Assembly: GCA_016720745.1 (NCBI GenBank)
Contig: JADKKA010000020.1
Span: 1 to 24,979, forward strand
Direction of reading: 5' to 3'
Length of the DNA stretch: 24,979 nucleotides
From: Chitinophagaceae bacterium
GTDB lineage: Bacteria; Bacteroidota; Bacteroidia; Chitinophagales; Chitinophagaceae
Shown: positions 16,541 to 24,979 of the stretch, piece after piece
How the letters are laid out: every line of letters begins with the position of its first letter
Numbering within the stretch: the stretch's first letter is position 1
Notes under the pieces: model-generated
The model's database searches: none
What the model saw: only the letters and a program-made list of their open reading frames with translations
Told to the model about the DNA's origin: nothing
Program-made: the position numbers and the translations under genes

Positions 16541-17609
16541 TCAGATCCCCATTTTTTTCCGGATCGGGGCAGGAATGGCATCTTTATGTACAATCATTGC
16601 TACGGTTCGCATATTGTAATAATCTTCCCGCATATACAAAAGCCACCGTAGAATTGGTGGTTTGTCCCCAGGAATTTTTGACATAATACCAGGTCGCTCC
16701 GTTTTGATGTGCCCGGCCCACGATATGCATCATATGATCCAGTAAGGTGGCCTGGCTATCAAAAGCCTGCTGACGGGCTTTTTGCTGATCCCCAACTGGC
16801 GGGTTTTTCAGGCTGGCATAACCATCGTTATAATGAAAATCCGGGTCATCAACATCCCCGTCCCAACCTACTGTGAAGCCATTATCCAGTGCATTATTGG
16901 TGATACTGACAAAATCATCCAGTGACACATTCCAGTAAGTATCCCCGGTCCAGTTGTATTTATCCTCCAGTACAAAACGGGTATAAAAAGGATGATGCGT
17001 ATAAGAAGTAATTTCAGGTAATCGTCCGGATTAAGCCCAAGGTACTGATCGCTATAAGTTCGGGGGTATAGGTTTTCCCTTTGTAAACAAATTCCGTTGG
17101 GACTGTTCCGTAATAATGATCCAGAATACTGTCCACTACCATTTCCTGTCGCTTGTTCAGCTCAGTGATCTGGTTACTGATACAGTATTTGACAATATTA
17201 CTCAGGAGTGTATCCATATCGCCATGGTTATGATCCTTCTCCCCGCGTGCTTTCCCGGAATAGGCCGATTCGGGAACCAGGCCATAATTTTTCATCACCC
17301 AAACGGCATCATGAAACTGCCCCCGGGCGTAAAGAAATTTCCTCCTTTTAACTGGAGGTGCCTCTTGATTTTCCGCATCATAGAATGACGGGCAATAAAC
17401 ATTTCACTGATATCAGTTTCCCCTTTTCCCATGCGAATCAATTCGCTTTCCAGCAAAGAAGTACTGGAAAAACTCCAGCAGGTGGCAGAGAGGTACTGGT
17501 CTTTAACAGGCGTAAAGGGAACTACCGATGGTTTCAGTGCCGGGATATTGATGGACTGGGAAAAAGCAATTCCAGTACAACAGTAGAGGATCAGGGCGAT
17601 GCGGACCAT
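16541..17609 (-). CDS. Secreted C1 family (papain/bleomycin hydrolase-like) peptidase (at least three frameshifts)
   Basis: Signal peptide MVRIALILYCCTGIAFSQ from ATG 17609. Catalytic residues: Gln38 and Cys44 in VKDQYLSATCWSFSS, His in LLDHMMHIVGRAHQ, Asn in YYVKNSWG. The block order and the C-terminal AMIVHKDAIP tail fit the C1B/PepC side of the family. Broken near 17320-17324 (C5 run; one more base gives PGGQFHDAVWVMKNYG), near 17060, near 17020 and near 16650. After the last, the frame continues EDYYNMRTVAMIVHKDAIP to TGA at 16541. Length when joined is about 355. The protease is probably periplasmic or secreted. It follows acs by 67 bases but has its own promoter. Confidence 0.85.
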
Positions 17610-17621
17610 ATTTCTTTTTGG

Positions 17622-17651
17622 CAAAATAGGTCCAATGCGGAACCGGTTCAA
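17622..17651 (-). promoter_or_regulatory. Candidate promoter of the C1 peptidase
   Basis: Minus-strand TTG (17651-17649), exactly 20 bases, then TATTTTG (17628-17622), one T short of TAnnTTTG. The -33 element overlaps two perfect palindromes at 17640-17669. Confidence 0.4.
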
Positions 17652-17669
17652 TACCCGGTACCGGGTATT
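17640..17669. repeat. Two abutting perfect palindromes
   Basis: GAACCGGTTC at 17640-17649 is followed directly by AATACCCGGTACCGGGTATT at 17650-17669; each equals its own reverse complement. They lie 8 bases after the acs stop codon and over the -33/spacer of the peptidase promoter. The 20-mer can form an 8-bp hairpin with GTAC loop, but no T tract follows. Confidence 0.85.
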
Positions 17670-17676
17670 TATGGAT

Positions 17677-19500
17677 TTACAATTTGCCATGCATGATTTC
17701 CTCTACAACGGCCGGATCCAGCAGGGTGCTGGTATCGCCCAGGCTGGAAGTTTCCCCTTCTGCAATTTTTCTTAAAATCCTCCGCATGATCTTTCCGCTT
17801 CGGGTCTTGGGTAAACCGGAAACAAACTGAATTTTATCCGGCTTGGCTATCGGCCCGATGATCCGGGTAACAGTCTGCAGAATATCTTTTCTGCGAAGTT
17901 CATCATCGCCATGGTGCCCGTTATAAATAACATAGGCATAGATGCCCTGTCCTTTGATATCATGCGGATAACCACCACAGCACTTTCCACCACGCCGGCA
18001 TGCATATTAATGGCATTCTCCACTTCGGCGGTACCTATCCGGTGACCACTTACATTGAGTACATCATCCACGCGGCCGGTGATGCGGTAATTGCCATGCT
18101 CATCTTTCAGGGCACCATCACCGGTGAAATAAAGATTTTCATAAGTGGCGAAATAATTCGTGCGGCAACGTTCATGATCTCCCCAGGTTGTGCGGATAAT
18201 GGAAGGCCAGGGCGACTGGATACAGAGGTTGCCTTTTAATAAACCATGCTCATCTTTTTCAGTTACTTCTTTTCCGTTTTCATCGACCAGTACCGGTTGT
18301 ACACCCGGCATTGGCAGGGTAGCCCAGGAAGCTTTGGCGGCTGTGATTCCTGCTAAATTGGAGATCAGGCAACCACCGGTTTCTGTCTGCCACCAGGTAT
18401 CCACAATCGGACATTTGTTCTTCCGATATGATCATCGTACCAGTGCCAGGCTTCTTCATTGATCGGTTCGCCAACGGTACCCAGTATTTTTAATGAAGAA
18501 AGATCTTTTCCTTTTAAAGGATCCAGACCAAAACCCATCAGACTGCGAATAGCGGTTGGTGCCGTGTATAGAATATTTACTTTGTGCTTGTCTATAATAT
18601 CCCAGAAGCGCCCCGCATCCGGCCAGGTGGGGATGCCTTCAAACATCAACGAAGTGGCACCGGCACAAAGCGGACCGTATACGATATAACTATGTCCGGT
18701 GATCCAGCCGATATCAGCCGTCAAAATGGATATCACCGGGCTGGTATTGGAACACATTCACAAAAGTGTAAGTGGTCCATAACATATATCCCGCACAACT
18801 ATGTACTACGCCCTTGGGTTTGCCGGTTGAACCACTGGTATATAATATAAATAAAGGATCCTCGGCATCCATTTCTTCTGCCGGAAAACTCACCACCCCG
18901 TTTTTTTTCCACCTGTTCTTCGGCAATATCCATTTCATCTTCCCACCATACATCCCGTCCTTTAATCATGGATACGGGAATACGGGTGCGGGTATATACA
19001 ATTACTTTTTTTACCTGGCGATTGCCAATCAGCGCATCATCAATCACTGATTTCAGCGGGATATCCTTGCCACCTCTATAAGCACCATCGCAGGTAATAA
19101 TGAATTCGGCATTGGCATCATAGAGCCGGTCGGCAATACTCTGGGCACTGAATCCTCCGAAGATCACGGAATGGATGGCACCGATCCGGGCACAACCCAA
19201 AACAGCATACACCAGTTCGGGTACCATGCCCATATAAATACAAACCCGGTCACCTTTTTTCACTCCGTTATTCTTCAGCATCTGTGCCACCTGACAAACT
19301 CTTTTGTGCAGCCGGTTATAGGTCACTACCCGTACTCTTTCATCTGGACCATTGGGCTCCCAGATAAAGGCAGGTTTATCACCCATCGTGGCCAGGTGAC
19401 GGTCAATACAATTCTCGGTAATATTGAGCTTGGCTCCTTTGAACGGGCGAAAATCAATTCGTATTTTAAACGCATGAACAAAACCAACAGTCCGTCTCAC
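17677..19500 (-). CDS. acs: Acetyl-CoA synthetase, N-terminal domain missing, several frameshifts
   Basis: AMP-forming ligase: acetate + ATP + CoA to acetyl-CoA. Homology starts abruptly at FKGAKLNITENCIDRHL and then follows the family: GVKKGDRVCIYMGMVPELV, GAIHSVIFGGFSAQSIADR, P-loop YTSGSTGKPKGV, ADIGWITGHSY, DTWWQTETGG, YFTGDGA, RVDDVLNVSGHRIGTAE, and the acetylatable lysine in PKTRSGKIMRR. The frame changes at least four times (near 18905 in a T8 run, 18735, 18420, 17975). It ends at EEIMHGKL, TAA 17677. The first ~65-75 residues (ACAS_N-type domain) are absent, because the divergent transporter starts there. The annotated 5' end is therefore only an open-frame limit. Confidence 0.9.
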
Positions 19501-21101
19501 AAACGGTCCAGTATACAGCAGGTCATAGCTGCATCATCGGTGGGAACCATGATCGAGTGGTACGATTTCTACATTTTCGGCATGCTGTCTACGACTATTT
19601 CCAGCCAGTTTTTCCTAAAGACAATCCAACAGCTGCCTTACTCAGTACCCTGGCCATTTTTGCTGCCGGTTTTATTGTAAGACCCTTCGGGGCATTGGTC
19701 TTCGGCAGACTGGGAGACCTGATTGGAAGAAAATATACTTTTTTGCTCACCCTGATTTTAATGGGTGGTTCCACTTTCCTGATTGGTTGTGTACCGAGTT
19801 ATGAAACGATTGGGATTGCAGCACCGATCATTGTATTGCTGCTTCGCTTATTACAGGGTTTGGCCCTGGGTGGTGAATATGGTGGTGCAGCTACCTATGT
19901 GGCGGAACATTCACCGGCCCATCGCCGTGGATATTATACAAGCTGGATCCAGACAACAGCAACATTGGGATTGTTTGTAGCATTGGGGATCATATTGGTG
20001 GTAAAATCCAATATGAGCGACAATGCCTTCAATGCGGAATGGGGTGGCTGGCGTTATCCTTTCTGGATTTCCATCGTCCTGGTGGGGGTATCGATTTATA
20101 TCCGGATGAAGATGAGTGAATCGCCTTTATTCTCAAAACTAAAAGCAGAGGGAAAACTTCGCTGAATCCGCTTAAAGAAAGTTTCCGGCACAAGGCCAAT
20201 TTTAAAATGGTATTGCTGGCATTATTTGGTGCGGTGATGGGACAGGGAGTGGTTTGGTATACTGGACAGTTCTATGCACAAAATTTTCTGGAAACCCGGT
20301 GTTATATTGATTTTACCCAGAGCCGGGTAATTATGCTGGTGGCCATTGCACTGGCCACACCATTCTTCATTGTTTTTGGCTGGCTCAGTGATAAGATTGG
20401 CAGAAAATGGATCATGATGGCGGGAATGCTGGGAGGTATCCTTTTTTACCGGCCCATATTTGGCAGCTTTCTAAAAGATACAGCGATCAAAGAATGGAAA
20501 AACGGATCCGGCCAATATGGTGGTCGTTGAAAAGAAATCAAAGGCTGACACATTGCTGGATACTGAAAATGGACTTCGTATTCAAATACAAAATGAGATT
20601 TCCTGGAACTACAAAGGCACCCGCTTCCATGAAAAAAGTACAGATACCATGGTGGTAGCAGCCGGTGCGTGGACGGTTTATCCTCCACTCAGTTCGCTAG
20701 GTCAGGATAAACACAGTATCCCATATGATTCCCTGACATTTGAAACGATAACTGATACCAAAACGGTGTATACCGCTGTAAAACTGAACAGCAGCAAACA
20801 ATGGAAATTTACTTTTCAGGTCTGGATCATGATCATTTTTGTCACCATGGTATATGGGCCCATTGCCGCCTTCCTGGTAGAAATGTTCCCGACCAAGATC
20901 AGGTACACGAGTATGAGTTTACCTTACCATATTGGTAATGGCGTTTTTGGCGGACTGGTTCCTTTTATCGGTCTCCTGCTTACCACTACTTACCCGGCTG
21001 ATCCGCTGGTGGGATTGTGGTATCCGATTGGAGTGGCTTCTTTTTTTTGTGATAGGATGCTTTATTTAAGAAATAAAATTGACAGGAATATCAGGGATTA
21101 G
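19474..21101 (+). CDS. MFS transporter, metabolite:H+ symporter (MHS) family (several frameshifts)
   Basis: ATG 19474 gives a basic N-terminus and the MHS signature ASSVGTMIEWYDFYIFG. Loop 2-3 motif FGRLGDLIGRKYTF and second-half copy FGWLSDKIGRKWIMM are both present, as is LQGLALGGEYGGA. Indels near 19611, 20157 (A run), 20512 and 21048 (T8 run) must be corrected; the joined protein has about 540 residues. Between two membrane segments of the C-terminal half (after FYRPIFGSFLK) lies a soluble insert of about 100 residues before WIMIIFVTMVYGPIAAFLVE. Head-to-head location with acs suggests an organic acid such as acetate as substrate, but this is inference. Confidence 0.87.
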
Positions 21102-21118
21102 ATATTAGTTATTGGGTA

Positions 21119-21302
21119 TTAGGTATTGAGTCGACAAGATGGGTCCGAGGATATGTAGAGAGACGATCTTTGGTGATTGAGATATTGGGATATTAAGATA
21201 TTGGGTATTGGATATTAGGTATTAGGTATTGAGTCGACAAGATGGTTCGGAGTGTGGAGAGACGATTGTACTTGATTGGGATATTGGGATATTAAGATAT
21301 TA
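21119..21302. repeat. Tandem ~100-bp intergenic repeat, two copies
   Basis: The 24-base block starting TTAGGTATTGAGTCGACAAG recurs 103 bases later (21119 and 21222). A second shared block, GATATTGGGATATTAAGATA (21181 and 21280), recurs at 99 bases. Within each copy the short word GGTATT/GATATT is itself reiterated. The whole 21102-21340 spacer has a different composition from its surroundings, with no start-to-stop ORF. Confidence 0.85.
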
Positions 21303-21340
21303 GGAAATTATATAAAACAACCTGGAGTAAAATAAATGAC

Positions 21341-21597
21341 ATGAATGCAATTAAAAGTATTTCGGACTGATCTGGTTACTCCTGGCTCCGCTGGTGATTT
21401 TTGAACTGATCAATGGGGCAATCCAGCATATTGATACGGCCGGAAAAAAGGATATCAACAATCCTGTGATCTGGATCATTATCATTGCCATTTTTACGCC
21501 CATTGCCATCGGCCTGGTGATCTTTGGCTGGTATGCCTTCAGAGGGGAATATGACCACCTCCCGCAAAAGTCTAAAGACTTGTATACCAACGATTAA
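21341..21597 (+). CDS. Small two-helix membrane protein next to the MHS transporter (one frameshift)
   Basis: ATG 21341 reads MNAIKSI. Restoring one T (ATTTTCGG) continues as FGLIWLLLAPLVIFELINGA, a loop IDTAGKKDINNP, then VIWIIIIAIFTPIAIGLVIF and a short tail GEYDHLPQKSKDLYTND; about 85 residues. Two membrane helices with a short polar loop and the GEYD tail resemble a small Bacteroidota protein family found beside such transporters (I believe DUF6814, not verified). It may be an accessory subunit. It is separated from the transporter by the tandem repeat. Confidence 0.68.
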
Positions 21598-21624
21598 AAA
21601 ATTTTACAATTTTCAAACATTTCA

Positions 21625-21670
21625 CATTTGCGACTGTTATTATGCGAAACGAACTTTGCAGTCGCAAATG
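21625..21670 (+). promoter_or_regulatory. Promoter enclosed by a 12-bp inverted repeat (candidate operator)
   Basis: CATTTGCGACTG (21625-21636) and its exact complement CAGTCGCAAATG (21659-21670) flank 22 bases. TTTG at 21627-21630 (-33), 20 bases, GAACTTTG at 21651-21658 (-7, one mismatch). The right arm contains the ATG of the next gene (21668-21670). A bound dimer would cover the promoter. Confidence 0.7.
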
Positions 21671-22004
21671 AAAAGGATCGCCTTCATATTACTGGTTATT
21701 TTCAGCCTGGTTCAGGCCGGTCCTGCCATTGCTTCACTCATTAATCCCACTACCATGGTTTTTATGGTAGATGAGGAAAAAAACGAAGACAAGCAAAAAG
21801 AAGATCACAAAAAAGACAACAAAAAGATTGTATCCGCCAAAGTCTGCAGGCAGCCGGTATAACCCGTCAATCTGCACTCGCTGTTCTTCGTTCTGAGAAA
21901 ATACACCCCTTCCCCTGTATTGAAAAAGTAGCTCCGCCACCGAATTTTTTATTGATCAGCCCTCTTATTCTTTTCCGGTATTTAATGCATACCGGTATTT
22001 CTAA
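21668..22004 (+). CDS. Small secreted protein with charged linker (two frameshifts)
   Basis: MKRIAFILLVIFSLVQAGPA is a signal peptide. Then NPTTMVFMVDEEKNEDKQKE leads into a Lys/Asp/Glu-rich linker to about residue 55. The present frame stops at 21862, but adding one A near 21841 continues as KSLQAAGITRQSALAVLRSE and KIHPFPCIEKVAPPPNF. One more T in the T6 run at 21945-21950 gives FIDQPSYSFPVFNAYRYF and TAA at 22002, about 112 residues in total. Both repairs are homopolymer additions. The PFPCIEK..PPPNF motif looks conserved to me in Chitinophagaceae. Function unknown; it precedes an ABC exporter by 24 bases, so it could be a regulated partner. Confidence 0.58.
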
Positions 22005-22018
22005 CTGATCAATAAAAA
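21946..22018. repeat. Nested inverted repeat across the end of the small secreted gene
   Basis: Outer arms TTTTTATTGATCAG (21946-21959) and CTGATCAATAAAAA (22005-22018) are perfect over 14 bp. Between them inner arms CCGGTAT (21975-21981) and ATACCGG (21989-21995) pair around 7 bases. The right outer arm starts directly after the inferred stop at 22002-22004. No T tract longer than two follows, so it is not a standard terminator. Confidence 0.7.
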
Positions 22019-22028
22019 TTGACGCAAT

Positions 22029-23666
22029 ATGTCTCTCTAAAAGTCCGGTCAGCAGGATTCTAAACCTGCTCAAACTGGAACGCAATGAAATCACTGCTGT
22101 TTACTTCTAGCCATCCTGAACGGGTTGATCCAGCTTTCTCTCCCTGTTGGCGTACAAGCCATTATCGGATATGTGCTGGGCGCTTCTATGCGTGCATCAC
22201 TGGTTGTACTAATTGCGCTGGTGGTGTTAGGTGTACTGGTCGCCGGCATCATGCAGATCAACCAGATGAAAATCATTGAAAAAATTCAGCAGAAATTATT
22301 TGTCCGCTATTCACTGGCCTTTGCCCGGCACCTGCCGGATCTGGATCTGAAAAGAAATGATAACGTTTACCTGCCGGAACTGGTGAACCGGTTTTTTTGA
22401 TGTGCAGGTGCTGCAAAAAAAGTTTGTCCAAAATATTACTGAAATTCCCACTGCAGTGATCCAGATATTCTTTGGTTTAGTCCTGCTATCCTTCTATCAC
22501 CCTGCTTTTATACTGTTTGGGATCATCCTGGTGAGTATACTTGTACTGATTCTGCAATTCACCGGGGGAAGGGGCTTACAAACCAGTCTGGAAAAAAGCA
22601 AGTACAAATACAAGGTAGCTGCCTGGCTGGAAGAAATGGCCAGGGTGATCAAATCCATCAAACTGGCGAGAATAATGACCTGCATCTTCGTAAAGCAGAT
22701 CAGGAAGTAAGCAATTATCTGGATGCCCGAAATCATCACCAGGGTATTGCTGTTCCAATTCAATCTGCTGGTCGTTTTCACTCAATTAACACGGCGGCCA
22801 TGCTGATCGTGGGGACCCTGCTCATGGTGAACCAGCAACTGACCGTTGGACAGTTTATTGCAGCTGAGATCGTGATCCTGCTTGTGTTGAATTCTGTTGG
22901 AAAACTGATCATCAATTTATCAAGTGTGTATGATACACTGACGGCCGTGGAAAAACTGGCCGAAATCACGGATAAACCACTGGAGTAAAACGGATCAATC
23001 GTACTTCCTGATCTGGAACAAGGAATGAAACTGGAACTCAGAGGTCAGTTTTGGTTATACAGATGATAAACAGGTATTGGAGCAAATCAGTATGCTGATC
23101 AATCCAAATGAGAAAATCTGTATTGCCGGGAAAGACAGTTCCGGAAAATCAACCCTGCTGCGCTTGTTGACCGGTTCCTATACTGATTTTAAAGGAGCCA
23201 TCCTGGTAGATGATATTCCGGTGGGTAATTACCAGCTGGATTCACTGCAGCCGCACCGGTGTATTACTGGGTCAGCAGGATATTTTCAATGGCACCCGCT
23301 GGAGAATATCACATTGGGAAATGAACAAATCAGCCCAGAAGCGGTAAAGGGAATGCGCTTCAGTCAGGCTTACAGGATTTTGTGGCCAGCCTGAAGGAAG
23401 GTTTTGATACCTGCTGGATCCCACGGCAGACGTTTACCCCGCAGTGTGGCCCAAAAGATACTGATGGCAAGAGCCCTGGCGGCCAACCCGTTTGCTCTCA
23501 CGGAAGAACCCTGGATGAATGCAAAGATCAGCAAAGACTTGAACGATTAAAACCCTGCTTGGCTTGCCAAATAAACAGTTTGGTTGTAACCAATGACAAA
23601 TATGCGATCGTTGAGACAAGGTTTTTTTGCTTAAATGAAAACTGGACCCTGGTCATCAACAACTAA
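22029..23666 (+). CDS. ABC exporter, fused membrane and ATPase domains, degenerate signature (many frameshifts)
   Basis: Likely start ATG 22029, followed after an indel by KSPVSRILNLLKLERNEITA. Membrane domain: LPVGVQAIIGYVLGASMRAS, IPTAVIQIFFGLVLLSFYHP, AAMLIVGTLLMVNQQLTVGQ. ATPase domain: Walker A AGKDSSGKSTLLRLL near 23130, then Q-loop GVLLGQQDIFNGT. In place of LSGGQ the coding frame reads LPRSVAQKILMARALA, and the Walker B region is ALTEEPW instead of LLLDEPT. At least ten indels interrupt it (for example a T7 run at 22392-22398). Type 1 HlyB-like topology without a peptidase domain. HlyD follows 11 bases later. Substrate unknown; the degenerate motifs may be a family trait. Confidence 0.75.
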
Positions 23667-23677
23667 AAAAGATTACA

Positions 23678-24979
23678 ATGAACAACAGCATACAATCTTA
23701 CTCCCGCATCTATATGTATAACCAGAAAAGCAAAGTGCGATACTGGTTTTATATCTGCGTGGGCATCTTTATTATTTTCTATTTTTCCCTGGACCCAGAA
23801 TATCCGGGCAAAGGGGATCAGTGACCACCCTGTTTCAGGACCAGCGACCCCAACAGGTTAATACCATTATTGGCGGCCGGGTGATGAAATGGTATATCAA
23901 AGAAGGGGATTATGTAAAAGCCGGGGATACCCTGGTACAATTATCAGAGGTAAAAACCGATTACCTGGATCCCAATCTGCTGGACCGAATTGCGGATCAG
24001 CTTTCAGGTCAATTGTCGGTGGAATATTACAAAAACAAAGTAGATATTACCGGACAACAAATCAATGCCATCAACAATGGCTTACAGTTAAAACTGAACC
24101 AGCTGGTAAATAAGCTGGGACAATTGAACCTGAAAGTCCAGGCTGACAGCGCAGATGCTGTTGCTGCCAATAATGATTTCAATATTGCCACGATTCAATA
24201 CAACCGGCAAAAAGCAATGTATGACAGCGGACTGGTTTCATTAACCCAGTTGGAACAAAGAAACCAATCGTACCAGAATGCCATGGCCAAAAAGATCAGT
24301 GCAGAAAATAAACTGGCCAATAGTAAACAAGATCTGACCATTACCAGAATTGAAATGAGCGCCATTCAACAGGAAAACCTGGAGAAAGTGGCAAAGGCGC
24401 AGGGTGATCAGTACCAGTCACTCACGCAGATTGCCAGCGGTCAGGCCGATATAGCCAAGCTGGAAAATCAATTCGCCAGTTATACGATCCGCAATGGGAT
24501 GTATTATGTACTGGCTTCCCAGAGCGGGCAAGTAGTGAAAGCCCAGAAAGCAGGGATTGGGGAATTCGAAAAGATGCACATTACGATCGCTGGGAAATCG
24601 TTCCGGATAAACCAGCAGTGGTGGAAATGTTTGTGCGGCCATTGGACCTGCCACTGCTGGCACCCGGCCAAAAAGTAAGATTTATGTTTGATGGATTCCC
24701 TGCCATTGTGTTCAGCGGATGGCCCAAGGCTTCTTCCGGAACTTTTGGTGGCGAAATAGTGGCTATTGAAAGCAATGTGAGTCAGAATGGAAAATTCAGG
24801 GTGTTGGCAAAGAAGATCTAGCTCGATAAACCTCCTACTCTTTACCAGCTGAAAATGGGTACTGGTGCCCAGGGAATTGCCCTGCTGAAAGATGTACCGG
24901 TCTGGTACGAACTCTGGCGGAATATCAACGGCTTTCCCCCGGATTATTACAAGCCAAAACAAACAGACAAAAATGAAAA
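23678..24979 (+). CDS. HlyD-family membrane fusion protein, 3' end at or beyond the window edge
   Basis: ATG 23678; one N-terminal membrane segment YWFYICVGIFIIFYFSL, then an indel before 23821. The lipoyl-like half-motif GRVMKWYIKEGDYVKAGDTL is followed by a long coiled-coil (about residues 85-220) and the second half SGQVVKAQKAGIGE. A frame change near 24565 leads to VEMFVRPLDLPLLAPGQKVR and the barrel end GTGAQGIALLKDVPVWYELW. An in-frame TAG at 24819 is followed by continuing family sequence to the last base. It is the periplasmic adaptor of the ABC exporter just upstream; a TolC-like partner would be expected next. Confidence 0.83.

Noticed and set aside
21102..21340. CRISPR-like array
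   Set aside because: Only two diverged copies at about 100 bases, no short constant repeat with unique spacers and no cas genes.
22085..22279. Separate 64-codon gene at the start of the ABC exporter
   Set aside because: The frame from 22085 is a frameshift product; correcting one T links upstream residues to the membrane domain.

Overview
The window reads as Bacteroidota, most likely Chitinophagaceae. Supporting signs are a SusC-like TonB-dependent receptor with an N-terminal carboxypeptidase-regulatory domain, a PorT-type outer-membrane barrel downstream of an ECF sigma/anti-sigma pair, secreted small proteins typical of that group, the GDLNGIG form of PdxA, and several promoter-like sites of the form TTG-N20-TAnnTTTG instead of sigma70 boxes. 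There are no rRNA, tRNA, CRISPR, integrase or transposase genes. It looks like a chromosomal core/accessory mix.

Layout. 1-1952 (+): 3' part of a di-haem cytochrome c peroxidase, then pdxA. 1966-4450 (-): an ABC-2 exporter (ATPase and permease) with a LolA-like periplasmic protein. 4741-5306 (+): a small secreted FN3-like protein and a 47-codon basic ORF, closed by a strong terminator. 5379-9886 (-): a five-gene unit of TonB-dependent receptor, secreted helical-repeat protein, two paralogous membrane proteins and a winged-helix regulator. A separate 42-aa lipoprotein gene with its own terminator lies just upstream. 10378-11564 (-): kbl. 11768-15363 (+): small Cys-containing secreted protein, ECF sigma factor, anti-sigma-like protein, outer-membrane barrel, L,D-transpeptidase. 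15370-19500 (-): alpha/beta hydrolase, C1 peptidase, acetyl-CoA synthetase. 19474-21597 (+): MHS-type MFS transporter and a small two-helix membrane protein, separated by a ~100-bp tandem intergenic repeat. 21668-24979 (+): small secreted protein under an operator-like inverted repeat, then an ABC exporter with a degenerate signature motif and its HlyD partner, running off the window.

A dominant feature is frame disruption. Many unrelated genes are broken by single-base indels, often in homopolymers, and the reading resumes in another frame with the expected family sequence. Density is low before about 10 kb and high after about 12 kb. Consensus error is the simplest explanation, so gene spans here are given for the reconstructed genes.

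The best leads for follow-up are the promoter-spanning inverted repeat at 21625-21670, the twin palindromes at 17640-17669, the acetyl-CoA synthetase that lacks its N-terminal domain exactly where a divergent transporter begins, the degenerate ABC exporter, and the receptor operon with duplicated membrane proteins. I see no clear new defence or mobile system.
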